Shown: positions 43,898-51,974 of the stretch, one piece after another
Numbering within the stretch: position 1 is the stretch's first letter
Layout: every line of letters begins with the position of its first letter
Assembly: GCA_900230115.1 (NCBI GenBank)
Contig: LT907983.1
Span: 3,425,001-3,489,000 of the forward strand
Source of the DNA: Spirosomataceae bacterium TFI 002
Lineage (GTDB): Bacteria; Bacteroidota; Bacteroidia; Cytophagales; Spirosomataceae
Length of the DNA stretch: 64,000 nt
Direction: 5' to 3'
Notes under the pieces: generated by a model
Seen by the model: the letters and a program-made list of their open reading frames with translations, nothing else
What the model was told of the DNA's origin: nothing
The model's database searches: none
Position numbers and translations under genes: made by a program

Positions 43898-46029
43898 ATA
43901 CTTTTACCTGCATAAGGGCCTAAAGGCAATGCAATTCTAAATAAGGTCTTGTTTTCGGCAGCGTTATAGCTGGATTCAAAGGAGGCAGAAGAGGTATACT
44001 TTCCGGTCAAGGTAATTGAAAGGTGGCTCAGTGTTCTTGTAGGATCTGAGACGTGAATTTCCTTTAGCTTTCCTTTTTGGCTTTTTAGCATAACGATTCC
44101 GGGGCTATCTATACTCAAGCTTGTTTTATTATCTATTTGAAGCATACTCGCTGTATAGAAGACTACTTGGGTAACTTCAAGAGCAGTATTTTTTACAGCC
44201 TGAATTTCCTTGGTGTTGCTTAGGATTTCAATATTCCTATCAACGTTTTCGAGCAACTTTCTTTCTGTAACTCCGGGAATTACAACGTATGCATAACTAC
44301 CGTCTTTTGGTCTATTTCCATGGTCAAAGCCAATATTGAAGACCTCTTCTTTTACAATTTCGTTAGAAACATTCTTTTCATCGGTGATGGATGCCCATGT
44401 TCCGCTTTCGGTTTGGTTCGAGATATTCAGCGTTGATTTTTGTGGCAATACATAGGCAATGTTATCTTGTAAAACCCATTTGACATTGTCGAGCGATCTT
44501 TTTCCGTTAGTCAAAGTGTAAGTTTTATCATTTTGATTAATTCTTACGGGGCTTTTCAAAAGCGTTTGATTGATGGTAGTTACCACAGGTAGGTTTGGCC
44601 ATGATTGTATACCATTTCCTAAACATACATATTCATTTTCGAAGAAAAACCAGCTCTTCTTAGCAACTAGGTTGTCATGTGGACTTTTGAAATCATAACC
44701 TACAGCTCCAATGTTTCCGTCTTCAACAGCTCCTACAAAACTTGTAGAACCCTCTTTTTGAATTTCCTCAGGACTAGGTAATTCTGGTTTCTGCATGATT
44801 GTGGTTCCTGATATTTGTTGCCAATTGTACATAGGCCAAATATTCAAATATTCATCTCCTTTCAATTGTACATAGTTGGTACCATCGGCTCTGTGATGAG
44901 TCGGTTTCCCTGGTCCATTGTAAGGGACTTCCATGTTTCTATTTCGGCTAGAAAACATGCGAACAGAGGTATAATAATGTGGTCTTTGTACTACAAAATG
45001 CTCCGTTTGCCAGAAGAACTTTGCGAATGAAAGTGAGGGCTTTGCTTCACCTTTACGAAGCTTTATGATTTCTTCCAATTCCGATTTCCTATAATCAGTG
45101 CTTAATAGTAATCTTTCTATTTCTATGGTGCTTTGGGACTTAAATGTTGCCTTGTGAGTGATACTTCTGTTCTGCACGCTCACGTCATTATATACACCAT
45201 AAACTAACTGCTTATAAATACCATCTAAATAGTAATCTACTAAATGCTTGATACCTTTTTCGGAAAAAGCATAAGAGGTACCAGCCACGAAGTAAGACCA
45301 TTCACCAAAGGCATTGGCATATTTTCCATAACCATATGAAGTTGTATTATTTACCCTGTCAACTCGATGGTGAAAGCTGTAATCATGTTGCATTCCCCTT
45401 TCGCCAGTATTAAACTTTACTTCTCCTTCTATGATTTTAATTATTTCGGCAAAGTCTTCCTTTTGATTCATGAATAGAAGGTTTTTAGCTAAAATGCCAG
45501 CTATTACAATTCTATCTCCGCTGGGTCTTGCTCCCGAGGCATTCATATTTGCTCTACCAATAATTGGCTGTAACTTATTTACAAGTTCTTTGGGCATTTC
45601 ATCCCCCACCAGGAGCATTATGTTAGTTAAATGTGTAGGAGTTGAAATCTGATTATTGTGCCAGTTGTCTCCGAAATAGTCTTTGTCCGCCCAGTGAGTT
45701 AATCCCAGTTTTATTGAGTTAAGGAGGTTTTTATCACCGAAATAGGGAGAGCCTTTTTGCTTATAAGCAACTGATAAATGTTCTAGGTTTACGGTGTGAT
45801 ATCTATGAGGAAATCCGGCAGTTCTGCTCAAGTCGCCGTATTCAATGTCATTAAAGCTACCATCGGATTTAAGCTTTTTTATAATTTCCTCAACTTCTGT
45901 TTTTTCTACCTTTTCTTTTAGTAATTCATTGACAACTCTACTCTTTATAATGTCGAAATCATCAGCAGTAGAATCGAATGGACAGAGAAATAGACAAAAC
46001 AGTATTAGTGTTTTTAAAAATTGAATCAT
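43882..46029 (-). CDS. Polysaccharide lyase family 8 (chondroitin AC/hyaluronate lyase-like)
   Basis: A 715-aa secreted lyase. The signal peptide is MIQFLKTLILFCLFLCPF. The N-terminal alpha-toroid domain carries PL8 catalytic landmarks: NNQISTPTHLTNI (catalytic Asn), DYSFHHR (His) and YGYGKYANAFGEW (Tyr, followed by the Arg segment). C-terminal beta-sandwich domains follow, with GHDHGNRPKDGSYAYVV-like text (FDHGNRPKDGSYAYVVIPG). PL8 enzymes cleave uronate-containing glycosaminoglycans or xanthan by beta-elimination; the precise substrate is not decided. It is divergent from the ChbG-type gene by 84 bp. Confidence 0.93.
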   Translation of the reverse strand: MIQFLKTLILFCLFLCPFDSTADDFDIIKSRVVNELLKEKVEKTEVEEIIKKLKSDGSFNDIEYGDLSRTAGFPHRYHTVNLEHLSVAYKQKGSPYFGDKNLLNSIKLGLTHWADKDYFGDNWHNNQISTPTHLTNIMLLVGDEMPKELVNKLQPIIGRANMNASGARPSGDRIVIAGILAKNLLFMNQKEDFAEIIKIIEGEVKFNTGERGMQHDYSFHHRVDRVNNTTSYGYGKYANAFGEWSYFVAGTSYAFSEKGIKHLVDYYLDGIYKQLVYGVYNDVSVQNRSITHKATFKSQSTIEIERLLLSTDYRKSELEEIIKLRKGEAKPSLSFAKFFWQTEHFVVQRPHYYTSVRMFSSRNRNMEVPYNGPGKPTHHRADGTNYVQLKGDEYLNIWPMYNWQQISGTTIMQKPELPSPEEIQKEGSTSFVGAVEDGNIGAVGYDFKSPHDNLVAKKSWFFFENEYVCLGNGIQSWPNLPVVTTINQTLLKSPVRINQNDKTYTLTNGKRSLDNVKWVLQDNIAYVLPQKSTLNISNQTESGTWASITDEKNVSNEIVKEEVFNIGFDHGNRPKDGSYAYVVIPGVTERKLLENVDRNIEILSNTKEIQAVKNTALEVTQVVFYTASMLQIDNKTSLSIDSPGIVMLKSQKGKLKEIHVSDPTRTLSHLSITLTGKYTSSASFESSYNAAENKTLFRIALPLGPYAGKSIGINL

Positions 46030-46113
46030 TTTTGTTTTTTTTGGTTGAATAGTTTCTCAATTTAGTTAGATTATTTATTCATTTCCTTAAATACGAATTC
46101 AAAAGAGCCATTT

Positions 46114-47097
46114 ATGAAACCATTTTATCTGTTATTTCTATTCGTTTTACCGTTTTCAGGTTTTGCACAAGATACATATGCCGAAAAGCTTGGCTACCCA
46201 AAAGGAGCGAAGGTGTTAATTCTTCACATAGATGATGTCGGCATGAGCTACGATTCGAATTTGGGTGCTATAAAGTCGATAGATGAGGGAGTTGCCAATT
46301 CTGTCAGTATGATGATGCCTTGTGCTTGGATTCCAGGATTCTTTAAGTATCTCGAAAAAAATCCACAAACAGACGCTGGCTTACATTTAACCTTAACTAG
46401 CGAATGGGATGATTACAGATGGGGCCCACTTGCAGGTAAGCCAATGGTGCCTGGATTGGTAGATAAAGAAGGAGCAATGTGGGATAATGTCATGCTTACC
46501 GCTACCAATGCAAGTGCAGATGAAATAGAAAAAGAGATTCGTGCTCAATTAGACCGATCAAGATCTATGGGATGGGAGCCAACTCATATGGATTCGCACA
46601 TGGGGACGCTATTTGCAAAACAAGATTATCTAGAGAGATACCTTAAAGTAGGAATGGAAGAAAATATTCCGGTGATGTTTCCTGGTGGTCACAATACAAT
46701 GATTTCCAAAACTGCCGGAAGTGCTGGTTTGACTCAAGAAATTACGACTAAAATTGGTAAGCAATTATGGAATTCTGGTTTACCAGTTTTGGATGACCTT
46801 CACAATGTTTCTTACGGTTGGAAAGGTGATGATTCTATGACTGATAAGGAACTTCAAGCATTTAAAACCAAAGAATACATAGCTACAATTGCGACGCTAA
46901 AACCCGGCCTAACCATGGTAATTATGCATTGCACTTGGCCTACCGAAGTATTTGAATATATATCTAGCTCTAGTACTACACGTAAAGGTGATATGCTTGC
47001 AATGATGGATCCAGCTTTTAAGGCTTACCTCGAAAAAGAGAATATAGTCCTCACCACTTGGAGAGAAGCAAAGGAACGTAGAGACGCCTTAAAATAA
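46114..47097 (+). CDS. Secreted ChbG/YdjC-family carbohydrate deacetylase
   Basis: A 327-aa enzyme of the ChbG (YdjC) family, which removes N-acetyl groups from chito-oligosaccharides. The metal and catalytic residues are visible: HIDDVGMSYDSN (Asp pair), DAGLHLTLTSEW (His) and THMDSHMGTLF (His-x3-His). Unlike the cytosolic E. coli enzyme it has a signal peptide, MKPFYLLFLFVLPFSGFAQ, so it works in the periplasm or outside. Its neighbours GH18 and PL8 are also secreted glycan enzymes, so the three could act on the same amino-sugar polymer. Confidence 0.9.
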   Translation: MKPFYLLFLFVLPFSGFAQDTYAEKLGYPKGAKVLILHIDDVGMSYDSNLGAIKSIDEGVANSVSMMMPCAWIPGFFKYLEKNPQTDAGLHLTLTSEWDDYRWGPLAGKPMVPGLVDKEGAMWDNVMLTATNASADEIEKEIRAQLDRSRSMGWEPTHMDSHMGTLFAKQDYLERYLKVGMEENIPVMFPGGHNTMISKTAGSAGLTQEITTKIGKQLWNSGLPVLDDLHNVSYGWKGDDSMTDKELQAFKTKEYIATIATLKPGLTMVIMHCTWPTEVFEYISSSSTTRKGDMLAMMDPAFKAYLEKENIVLTTWREAKERRDALK

Positions 47098-47101
47098 GAT
47101 T

Positions 47102-47554
47102 TTATTCAGCTTTCAGTACTTCTACATCAAAAACAAGGGGAGAATTCTTAGGAATACTTCCTTGTTTTGAACTGCCATAACCAAGTGTGGATGGGAAAAT
47201 TATTGTTGCCTTTTCTCCAACTTTCATAAGTGAAATTCCAATATCAAACCCACCTACTACCTGACCAACCCCAAGTGTAAATTTAAAAGTACCCGCATCA
47301 AATTCCTCGTCGGTGAGTAATCTGCCCGCATAGTTTACAGTGACTTTTTGACCTTGTTGTAGCGTAGCTCCGTTGGGGCTTTCCTGTGTACGGATATATC
47401 TTAAGCCTGACTCAGTGGTTTGTGTAACGACTAATTTTTTAGCAGCAATATATTCGTTTATGTTATTGTCTTCTTTTCTAGGAACTCCGTCTGAATCACA
47501 TGATGTAAAAGCGAAAGCGGTAAAAAGTATAAAAACGATTAATTTGAATTTCAT
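47102..47554 (-). CDS. FKBP-type peptidyl-prolyl isomerase lipoprotein
   Basis: A 150-aa lipoprotein with signal MKFKLIVFILFTAFAFTSC, anchored at Cys19. The FKBP domain (about 50-150) has GQKVTVNYAGRLL, the FKFTLGVGQVVGGFDIGISLMKVGEKATI core and FPSTLGYG, then NSPLVFDVEVLKAE. It should accelerate prolyl isomerisation in the envelope. The ATG at 47554 is chosen over a TTG four codons earlier. A full -7 box is 21 bp upstream. It is convergent with the ChbG-type gene. Confidence 0.94.
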   Translation of the reverse strand: MKFKLIVFILFTAFAFTSCDSDGVPRKEDNNINEYIAAKKLVVTQTTESGLRYIRTQESPNGATLQQGQKVTVNYAGRLLTDEEFDAGTFKFTLGVGQVVGGFDIGISLMKVGEKATIIFPSTLGYGSSKQGSIPKNSPLVFDVEVLKAE

Positions 47555-47574
47555 AATTTGTTTCAAAATTTGCT

Positions 47575-47582
47575 CAAAGGTA
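47575..47582 (-). promoter_or_regulatory. -7 promoter element of the FKBP gene
   Basis: Minus-strand TACCTTTG fits TAnnTTTG fully, 21 bp before the start codon. Confidence 0.5.
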
Positions 47583-47650
47583 ATGGTTTGAGATTGTAAA
47601 CGACTTTATGAATGAGTGAATTTCATTGTAAATTTCTCCTTTTATATTGA

Positions 47651-48229
47651 TTAATCATCCATTCCCTTCCCATCCAGTATTTTAGGAATATATTTTTCAA
47701 TCCTAGTTTCACGAGTCTTTGATTGCTTGGCAGACGAAAAATAGAAAATGTAACTTTTTTGCCTTCCCGGTGTAAGCGATTCAAAGGCTGTTTTCAATTC
47801 GGGCATATCGTCAAGTACAGCTTGAAATTCTTGAGGAACTTCATATTCACTCGTCTTTTTGAGCTCTACTTTTAGACCTTTTTTGTCATTTTCGATGGCT
47901 TCTCTAATGTAAGTTTTAATGGTTTCAGTTTTATTGAGTATCTCGTCAATATTGGTAAAGCGAATTTGCCGTGCGGCTTGCACATTCTCGGTTTGTTGAA
48001 TCAGAATACCTTTAGTGTCATTGATCAAAGCACCTTGCATAAAAAGCAATGCACAATAATCTTTGAATCCGTGAATGAGCACGATGTTACTTTTTCCTAC
48101 TGTATATGTAGGGCAACCCCATTTTAACTCTTCTGAAAGTCCACAAGAAAGTACTATCGTCCTCAACTCTGCATACTCCTCTTGCCACTTAGATTTCTTA
48201 CTAAAAAACCAATCAACTTTTGGATTCAT
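47651..48229 (-). CDS. YdeI/OmdA-family protein (DUF1801-type domain)
   Basis: A 192-aa protein with an N-terminal DUF1801-like domain (LSEELKWGCPTYTVG, HGFKDYCALLFMQGAL) and a C-terminal OmdA-type segment (about 125-190: VPQEFQAVLDD, ESLTPGRQKSYIFYFSSAKQ, TRETRIEKYIPKIL). Members are linked to bacteriocin or peptide resistance in a few species, but the activity is unknown. It is the last gene of the ArsR-SRPBCC-DoxX operon, starting 1 bp after the doxX stop. Polar effects of the doxX nonsense codon could lower its expression. Confidence 0.9.
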   Translation of the reverse strand: MNPKVDWFFSKKSKWQEEYAELRTIVLSCGLSEELKWGCPTYTVGKSNIVLIHGFKDYCALLFMQGALINDTKGILIQQTENVQAARQIRFTNIDEILNKTETIKTYIREAIENDKKGLKVELKKTSEYEVPQEFQAVLDDMPELKTAFESLTPGRQKSYIFYFSSAKQSKTRETRIEKYIPKILDGKGMDD

Positions 48230-48230
48230 A

Positions 48231-48614
48231 TTAGAAGGGTTTTGAGTTTGTTTTTCTTTCTGCTGGTCTAAAATACCAAGATACTATTACAAGTAGCAAC
48301 GAGAGCATAGACGGGAAAGTCTCGCTGAATGGGTCTCCGTTAATGATATGGGAAGTCATTGCTCCAGTCATTGCAAAAAAGAATCCTGCATAAGCCCATT
48401 CTTTAATTAGAGGGTATTTTGGGACTAATATTGCTATCACGCCTTGAAGCTTCCAAATTCCCAAAATGGTAAGTAAATAAAGTGGGTAGCCTAGGCTTTT
48501 GAAGCTATTAACTGCATCTTCATGCTTTATGAGTTGAAAAACTCCACCTGATATCATTCCGAAAGAGAGCTAGATTGTGGCAAACCAGTAAATGATTTTG
48601 TAACGCTTTGTCAT
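48231..48614 (-). pseudogene. DoxX-family membrane protein gene with in-frame amber codon 15
   Basis: A DoxX-like four-helix protein of 127 codons. From the ATG at 48614 it reads MTKRYKIIYWFATI, then TAG (48572-48570), then LSFGMISGGVFQLI and a complete remaining domain. The 48614 start overlaps the upstream gene by ATGA, so it is the ancestral, coupled start. DoxX relatives usually have Trp at this position (TGG to TAG is one change). Translation could restart at the ATG at 48557, five codons on, giving 108 aa lacking part of the first helix. It is either a recent nonsense mutation, a suppressed stop or a sequencing error. The rest of the frame is intact, so the event is young. Confidence 0.8.
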
Positions 48615-49081
48615 GAGTTTATATGTTTTAAGGTTTCTTCTATTTTATTGTGAGCCATATTGATTCCGAAGGAAAAAGGAAGTTTTAGTATTGCGTCTCT
48701 ATCTTCTATCGATTTATATACCACGTGCATATTGAGCTTGCTTTTATCCGCTGAAATCTTTTCAAATATTAAGTATTCCAATTGAGCAGGATACGAAGTG
48801 TTCTCCATTTCAAAAGTTCTGACTATTTTTTGATTTAAAACATGGTCATGAATGACTCCACTCGATTTTAAAATGATATTACCATTGTTGTCCAATGTTT
48901 CAAAGATGTATGCTCCATGCTTTTTACTTTCTAGTTTAACTACTTTGGTACCCATCCATTGAGCGACGAGTTCAGGTTCATTGTAAGCCTTAAATAGCAG
49001 TTCTACCGAGATGTCAAACTCTCTTGTTATAAATAACTCTTGACGGTTGTCGTAAGCAACGATCTTAGTTTTCTTTTCCAT
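48611..49081 (-). CDS. SRPBCC/AHSA1-domain protein
   Basis: A 156-aa START-like fold protein of the Aha1-C (SRPBCC) type. It opens with the family signature ELFITREFDISVELLFKAY, then PELVAQWMG, and closes with NMAHNKIEETLKHI. Such proteins have a deep hydrophobic ligand pocket. Pairs of an ArsR regulator with an SRPBCC protein and DoxX are widespread, but their ligand is unknown. It starts 6 bp after the ArsR gene and overlaps doxX by 4 bp. Confidence 0.9.
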   Translation of the reverse strand: MEKKTKIVAYDNRQELFITREFDISVELLFKAYNEPELVAQWMGTKVVKLESKKHGAYIFETLDNNGNIILKSSGVIHDHVLNQKIVRTFEMENTSYPAQLEYLIFEKISADKSKLNMHVVYKSIEDRDAILKLPFSFGINMAHNKIEETLKHINS

Positions 49082-49087
49082 GGCGTG

Positions 49088-49399
49088 TTATTGCTTTTTC
49101 ATGATAGATTCTAACTTGCTGAATCGATCTTCCCACATTTGACGGAAAGGCTCTATGAATTCGGCTATTTCACGCATTTTTGTTGGATTGAAATGGTAAA
49201 AAACCTCACGTCCTTGCTGTTCAGGATTGAGTAATTCACATTCTGTAAGAATTTGTAAATGCTTTGAGACAGTTGGTCTAGAGGTTTCAAAGTTAGCCGC
49301 AATAGCTCCTGCCGACATCGATTGAGAAGCTAACAAAACTAAGATTGCTCTACGTGTAGGGTCTGCTATTGCCTGAAATACATCTCGTCGTAAATTCAT
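49088..49399 (-). CDS. ArsR-family transcriptional repressor
   Basis: A 103-aa winged-helix regulator: [19 protein letters not shown] (about 8-26), recognition helix region [19 protein letters not shown], wing QGREVFYHF. No metal-binding Cys pair is seen, so it belongs to the non-metal ArsR group found with SRPBCC proteins. It is the first gene of a four-gene operon. A 16-bp palindrome lies between its -33 and -7 boxes, which suggests direct autorepression. Confidence 0.93.
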   Translation of the reverse strand: MNLRRDVFQAIADPTRRAILVLLASQSMSAGAIAANFETSRPTVSKHLQILTECELLNPEQQGREVFYHFNPTKMREIAEFIEPFRQMWEDRFSKLESIMKKQ

Positions 49400-49416
49400 T
49401 ATATTTTATTTGGCTA

Positions 49417-49448
49417 CAAATAAACGTGTAGTCATTCGACTACGCAAA
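49417..49448 (-). promoter_or_regulatory. Promoter of the ArsR operon with embedded palindrome
   Basis: On the minus strand TTTG (49448-49445) is followed by a 20-bp spacer and TTTATTTG (49424-49417), one mismatch from TAnnTTTG, 18 bp before the ATG. The spacer holds GTAGTC-ATTC-GACTAC (49428-49443), a perfect 6-bp inverted repeat where a repressor would block RNA polymerase. Confidence 0.6.
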
Positions 49449-49486
49449 TGTTTTATTGAAAATATTCTGAGGCATGTGGTTTCACT

Positions 49487-49530
49487 CTTTGGTCAAAAGT
49501 TATAGGAGCTTTGGTCAAAAGTTATAGGAG
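49487..49530. repeat. Perfect 22-bp tandem duplication
   Basis: The unit starting CTTTGGTCAAAAGTTATAGG occurs at 49487-49508 and again at 49509-49530 without mismatch. It lies between the divergent ArsR and M1 peptidase genes, 86 bp before the latter. Confidence 0.9.
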
Positions 49531-49615
49531 GATGTTTTATATAAGCTTTCTCAATCCGCAATCCTTGTGCTTAGTCTTAATAAAATCGTAAATTTAGCCC
49601 ATCAAGATTAATGAA

Positions 49616-51517
49616 ATGAAGATAAATATATATACCCTCATTTGTGTCCTATTTAACCTTTCGGTGTTTGCACAATTAAGCCCTCGCATTGCGAATTATG
49701 ATATAGATATAAAGCTAGATGTAAAGGAAAAGAAGCTTTGGGGAAATGAAAAATTGAATTGGAAAAACACCTCCAATGATAATATTGACAAGGTTCAATT
49801 CCACATGTACATGAATGCTTTTAAAGATGAGAACTCTACCTTCATGAAAGAGAGTGGAGGGAAGTTGAGAAATGATAGGTTAGACAAAAAAGAAAATAAT
49901 TGGGGTAATATATACATCACATCAATTAAAACTGAAAGGGGAGAAAACCTATTTAGTAAAATGAAATTTATTCAGCCCGATGATGATAACGAAAAAGATA
50001 AAACAGTTTTAGAAGTAACATTAGATAAGCCAATTTTACCGGGAGAAACGATTAACTTTTTGATTGACTTCAGGGTGAAATTACCGCAAATTTTTGCTCG
50101 AACTGGATTTGCTCAGGGTGATTACTTTTTGGTGGGACAATGGTTTCCCAAAATTGGAGTGTATGAAACACCAGGCATTAGGTATGCAAGCAAAGGGGCA
50201 TGGAATTGCCATCAGTTTCATGGTGATACCGAGTTCTACGCAGATTTTGGAGTTTATAATGTTAGTATAACCCTTCCTCAAGAGTTTGTTGTAGGCTCAA
50301 CAGGCTCACTTAAAAGTGAAGAGAAACTTGAAAAAGGGTTGAAGAAACTAAACTATGTAGCCGAAGATGTTCATGATTTTGCATGGACAGCTTCTAAGGA
50401 CTTTGTTGAGATTCGCGAAAAATGGAACAATGTTGAACTTATCGCTTTAATGCAACCAAGTCACAAAGGCCTAGCTGATAGGTACTTTTCGTCCGTTAAA
50501 AATGCTTTAGATTACTTTGATAAAAATGTAGGTAAATATCCTTTCCCGACCCTGACTATGGTTGATCCACCACTTAATGCTAGTGGTTCAGCTGGAATGG
50601 AATATCCAAGATTTATTACCTGTGGTTACACTACTTGGGGGATGCCGAATTCTATTCGTATGCCGGAAGTTGTTACGATTCATGAGTTTGGACATCAATA
50701 TTTTCAAGGGATGTTGGCCTCCAACGAGTTTGAAGAGACATGGTTAGATGAAGGGTTTAATACCTATATGGAGTGGAGGATTATGGAAGAATACTATCCT
50801 AATAAAGGTTCTCAATTAGATTTCTTTGGCTTCAATATGCCTGGAAAAGAAAGCGGAAGAAGTGGGTATGTTTCTATGAAGAATCCTAAAATAACTGCAG
50901 TATATAGAGATGCTTGGAAATACCCTAAAGGAACTTATGGTACCATGTCCTACAGCAAAACTGGACTCTGGATGACTACTTTAGAAAATCTAGTTGGAAG
51001 AGCAGTGATGGACGAAATAATGAAAACGTATTTTGAACGATTCAAATTTAAACACCCAAGTGCTAAAGATTTTACAGCTATTGTTAATGAAATTGCTCCT
51101 CAAAAACTAGGTAATAAACATGGTGATAATTACGATTGGTATTTTGAACAGGCACTTTACAAGGCAGAAGTTTGTGATTACGTGGTAGATACTATCAAAG
51201 CAATTTCAGACAAAAAATGGGAGATAACTCTAAGTAGGGGTGGGCAGTTTGTTTTTCCTCAGGAGATCGAAATCGTATATGCCAATGGTACAAAAGAAAT
51301 AATGTATTGGGATGCTAAATCAAGCCATAAAACTGTTGAAAGAGAAAAAGAGATTGTCTCTGTTTCGATTGATCCTAAGAGAAAGAACTTAATGGATTTA
51401 AACTATCTCAATAATAGTTATTCTGTCTCACCAAGCGAAGGATTTTATATTAAGTACACCGCCAAAACTATCTTTTGGGTTCAAAGGGTACTCGAATTCT
51501 TTGCAACTTGGGCATGA
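49616..51517 (+). CDS. M1-family zinc metallopeptidase (aminopeptidase-like)
   Basis: A 633-aa secreted peptidase with signal MKINIYTLICVLFNLSVFA. An N-terminal beta-saddle domain (about 20-240) precedes the thermolysin-like catalytic domain. The zinc site is HEFGH (356-360) with E357 as general base and E379 (LDEGFNT) as third ligand. The substrate-binding GxMEN loop is replaced by GSAGMEYPRF (about 325), a variant usual in this Bacteroidota subgroup. The C-terminus has a beta domain and a terminal hydrophobic stretch. Peptide scavenging in the envelope is likely. Confidence 0.93.
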   Translation: MKINIYTLICVLFNLSVFAQLSPRIANYDIDIKLDVKEKKLWGNEKLNWKNTSNDNIDKVQFHMYMNAFKDENSTFMKESGGKLRNDRLDKKENNWGNIYITSIKTERGENLFSKMKFIQPDDDNEKDKTVLEVTLDKPILPGETINFLIDFRVKLPQIFARTGFAQGDYFLVGQWFPKIGVYETPGIRYASKGAWNCHQFHGDTEFYADFGVYNVSITLPQEFVVGSTGSLKSEEKLEKGLKKLNYVAEDVHDFAWTASKDFVEIREKWNNVELIALMQPSHKGLADRYFSSVKNALDYFDKNVGKYPFPTLTMVDPPLNASGSAGMEYPRFITCGYTTWGMPNSIRMPEVVTIHEFGHQYFQGMLASNEFEETWLDEGFNTYMEWRIMEEYYPNKGSQLDFFGFNMPGKESGRSGYVSMKNPKITAVYRDAWKYPKGTYGTMSYSKTGLWMTTLENLVGRAVMDEIMKTYFERFKFKHPSAKDFTAIVNEIAPQKLGNKHGDNYDWYFEQALYKAEVCDYVVDTIKAISDKKWEITLSRGGQFVFPQEIEIVYANGTKEIMYWDAKSSHKTVEREKEIVSVSIDPKRKNLMDLNYLNNSYSVSPSEGFYIKYTAKTIFWVQRVLEFFATWA

Positions 51518-51615
51518 TAGCTTAACCGAAAGCTAGTACAAAATGAAACCACTTATTATTAGCAGAACTTCTTCTGCATCATTTAACTTAAATGTGGAGC
51601 GAAATAGAAGTGCAG

Positions 51616-51966
51616 TTAAGAACTAAGTTCGACCTTAGCTCTTTCGCATATTCCGCCTATAGGTGGGTTATGCTTTGATACTGCCACTTTTACATTTACA
51701 ATTTGAGGATATGTATCTTGGATTCTTTCAATGATTTGTTGGCCCACGTGTTCCAGCAAACGATGCTTTTGTAGCATTACTTGCTTTACTTGTTCGTAAA
51801 GCTCTTCATAGCTGATGGTATTACTTAGCTTGTCAGTATTGGCAGCTTTGCTGAGATCGGTTTCAATTGTGAGATCAATCGTGTACTTATTCCCAATTTT
51901 TTGCTCCTCATCGTAGTATCCGTGGTAAGCAAAAAACTCCATTCCTTCCAAACTGATTAATCCCAT
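51616..51966 (-). CDS. folB: Dihydroneopterin aldolase
   Basis: A 116-aa folate-pathway enzyme that cleaves 7,8-dihydroneopterin to 6-hydroxymethyl-dihydropterin and glycolaldehyde. The N-terminus ISLEGMEFFAYHGYYDEEQ has the family GMxFxAxHG signature with catalytic Tyr/Glu. The middle shows TISYEELYEQV and LLEHVGQQII, and the catalytic Lys is in VAVSKHNPPI. The length is normal. It is 8 bp downstream of the DivIVA-like gene on the same strand. Confidence 0.95.
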   Translation of the reverse strand: MGLISLEGMEFFAYHGYYDEEQKIGNKYTIDLTIETDLSKAANTDKLSNTISYEELYEQVKQVMLQKHRLLEHVGQQIIERIQDTYPQIVNVKVAVSKHNPPIGGICERAKVELSS

Positions 51967-51974
51967 AAGAATAC

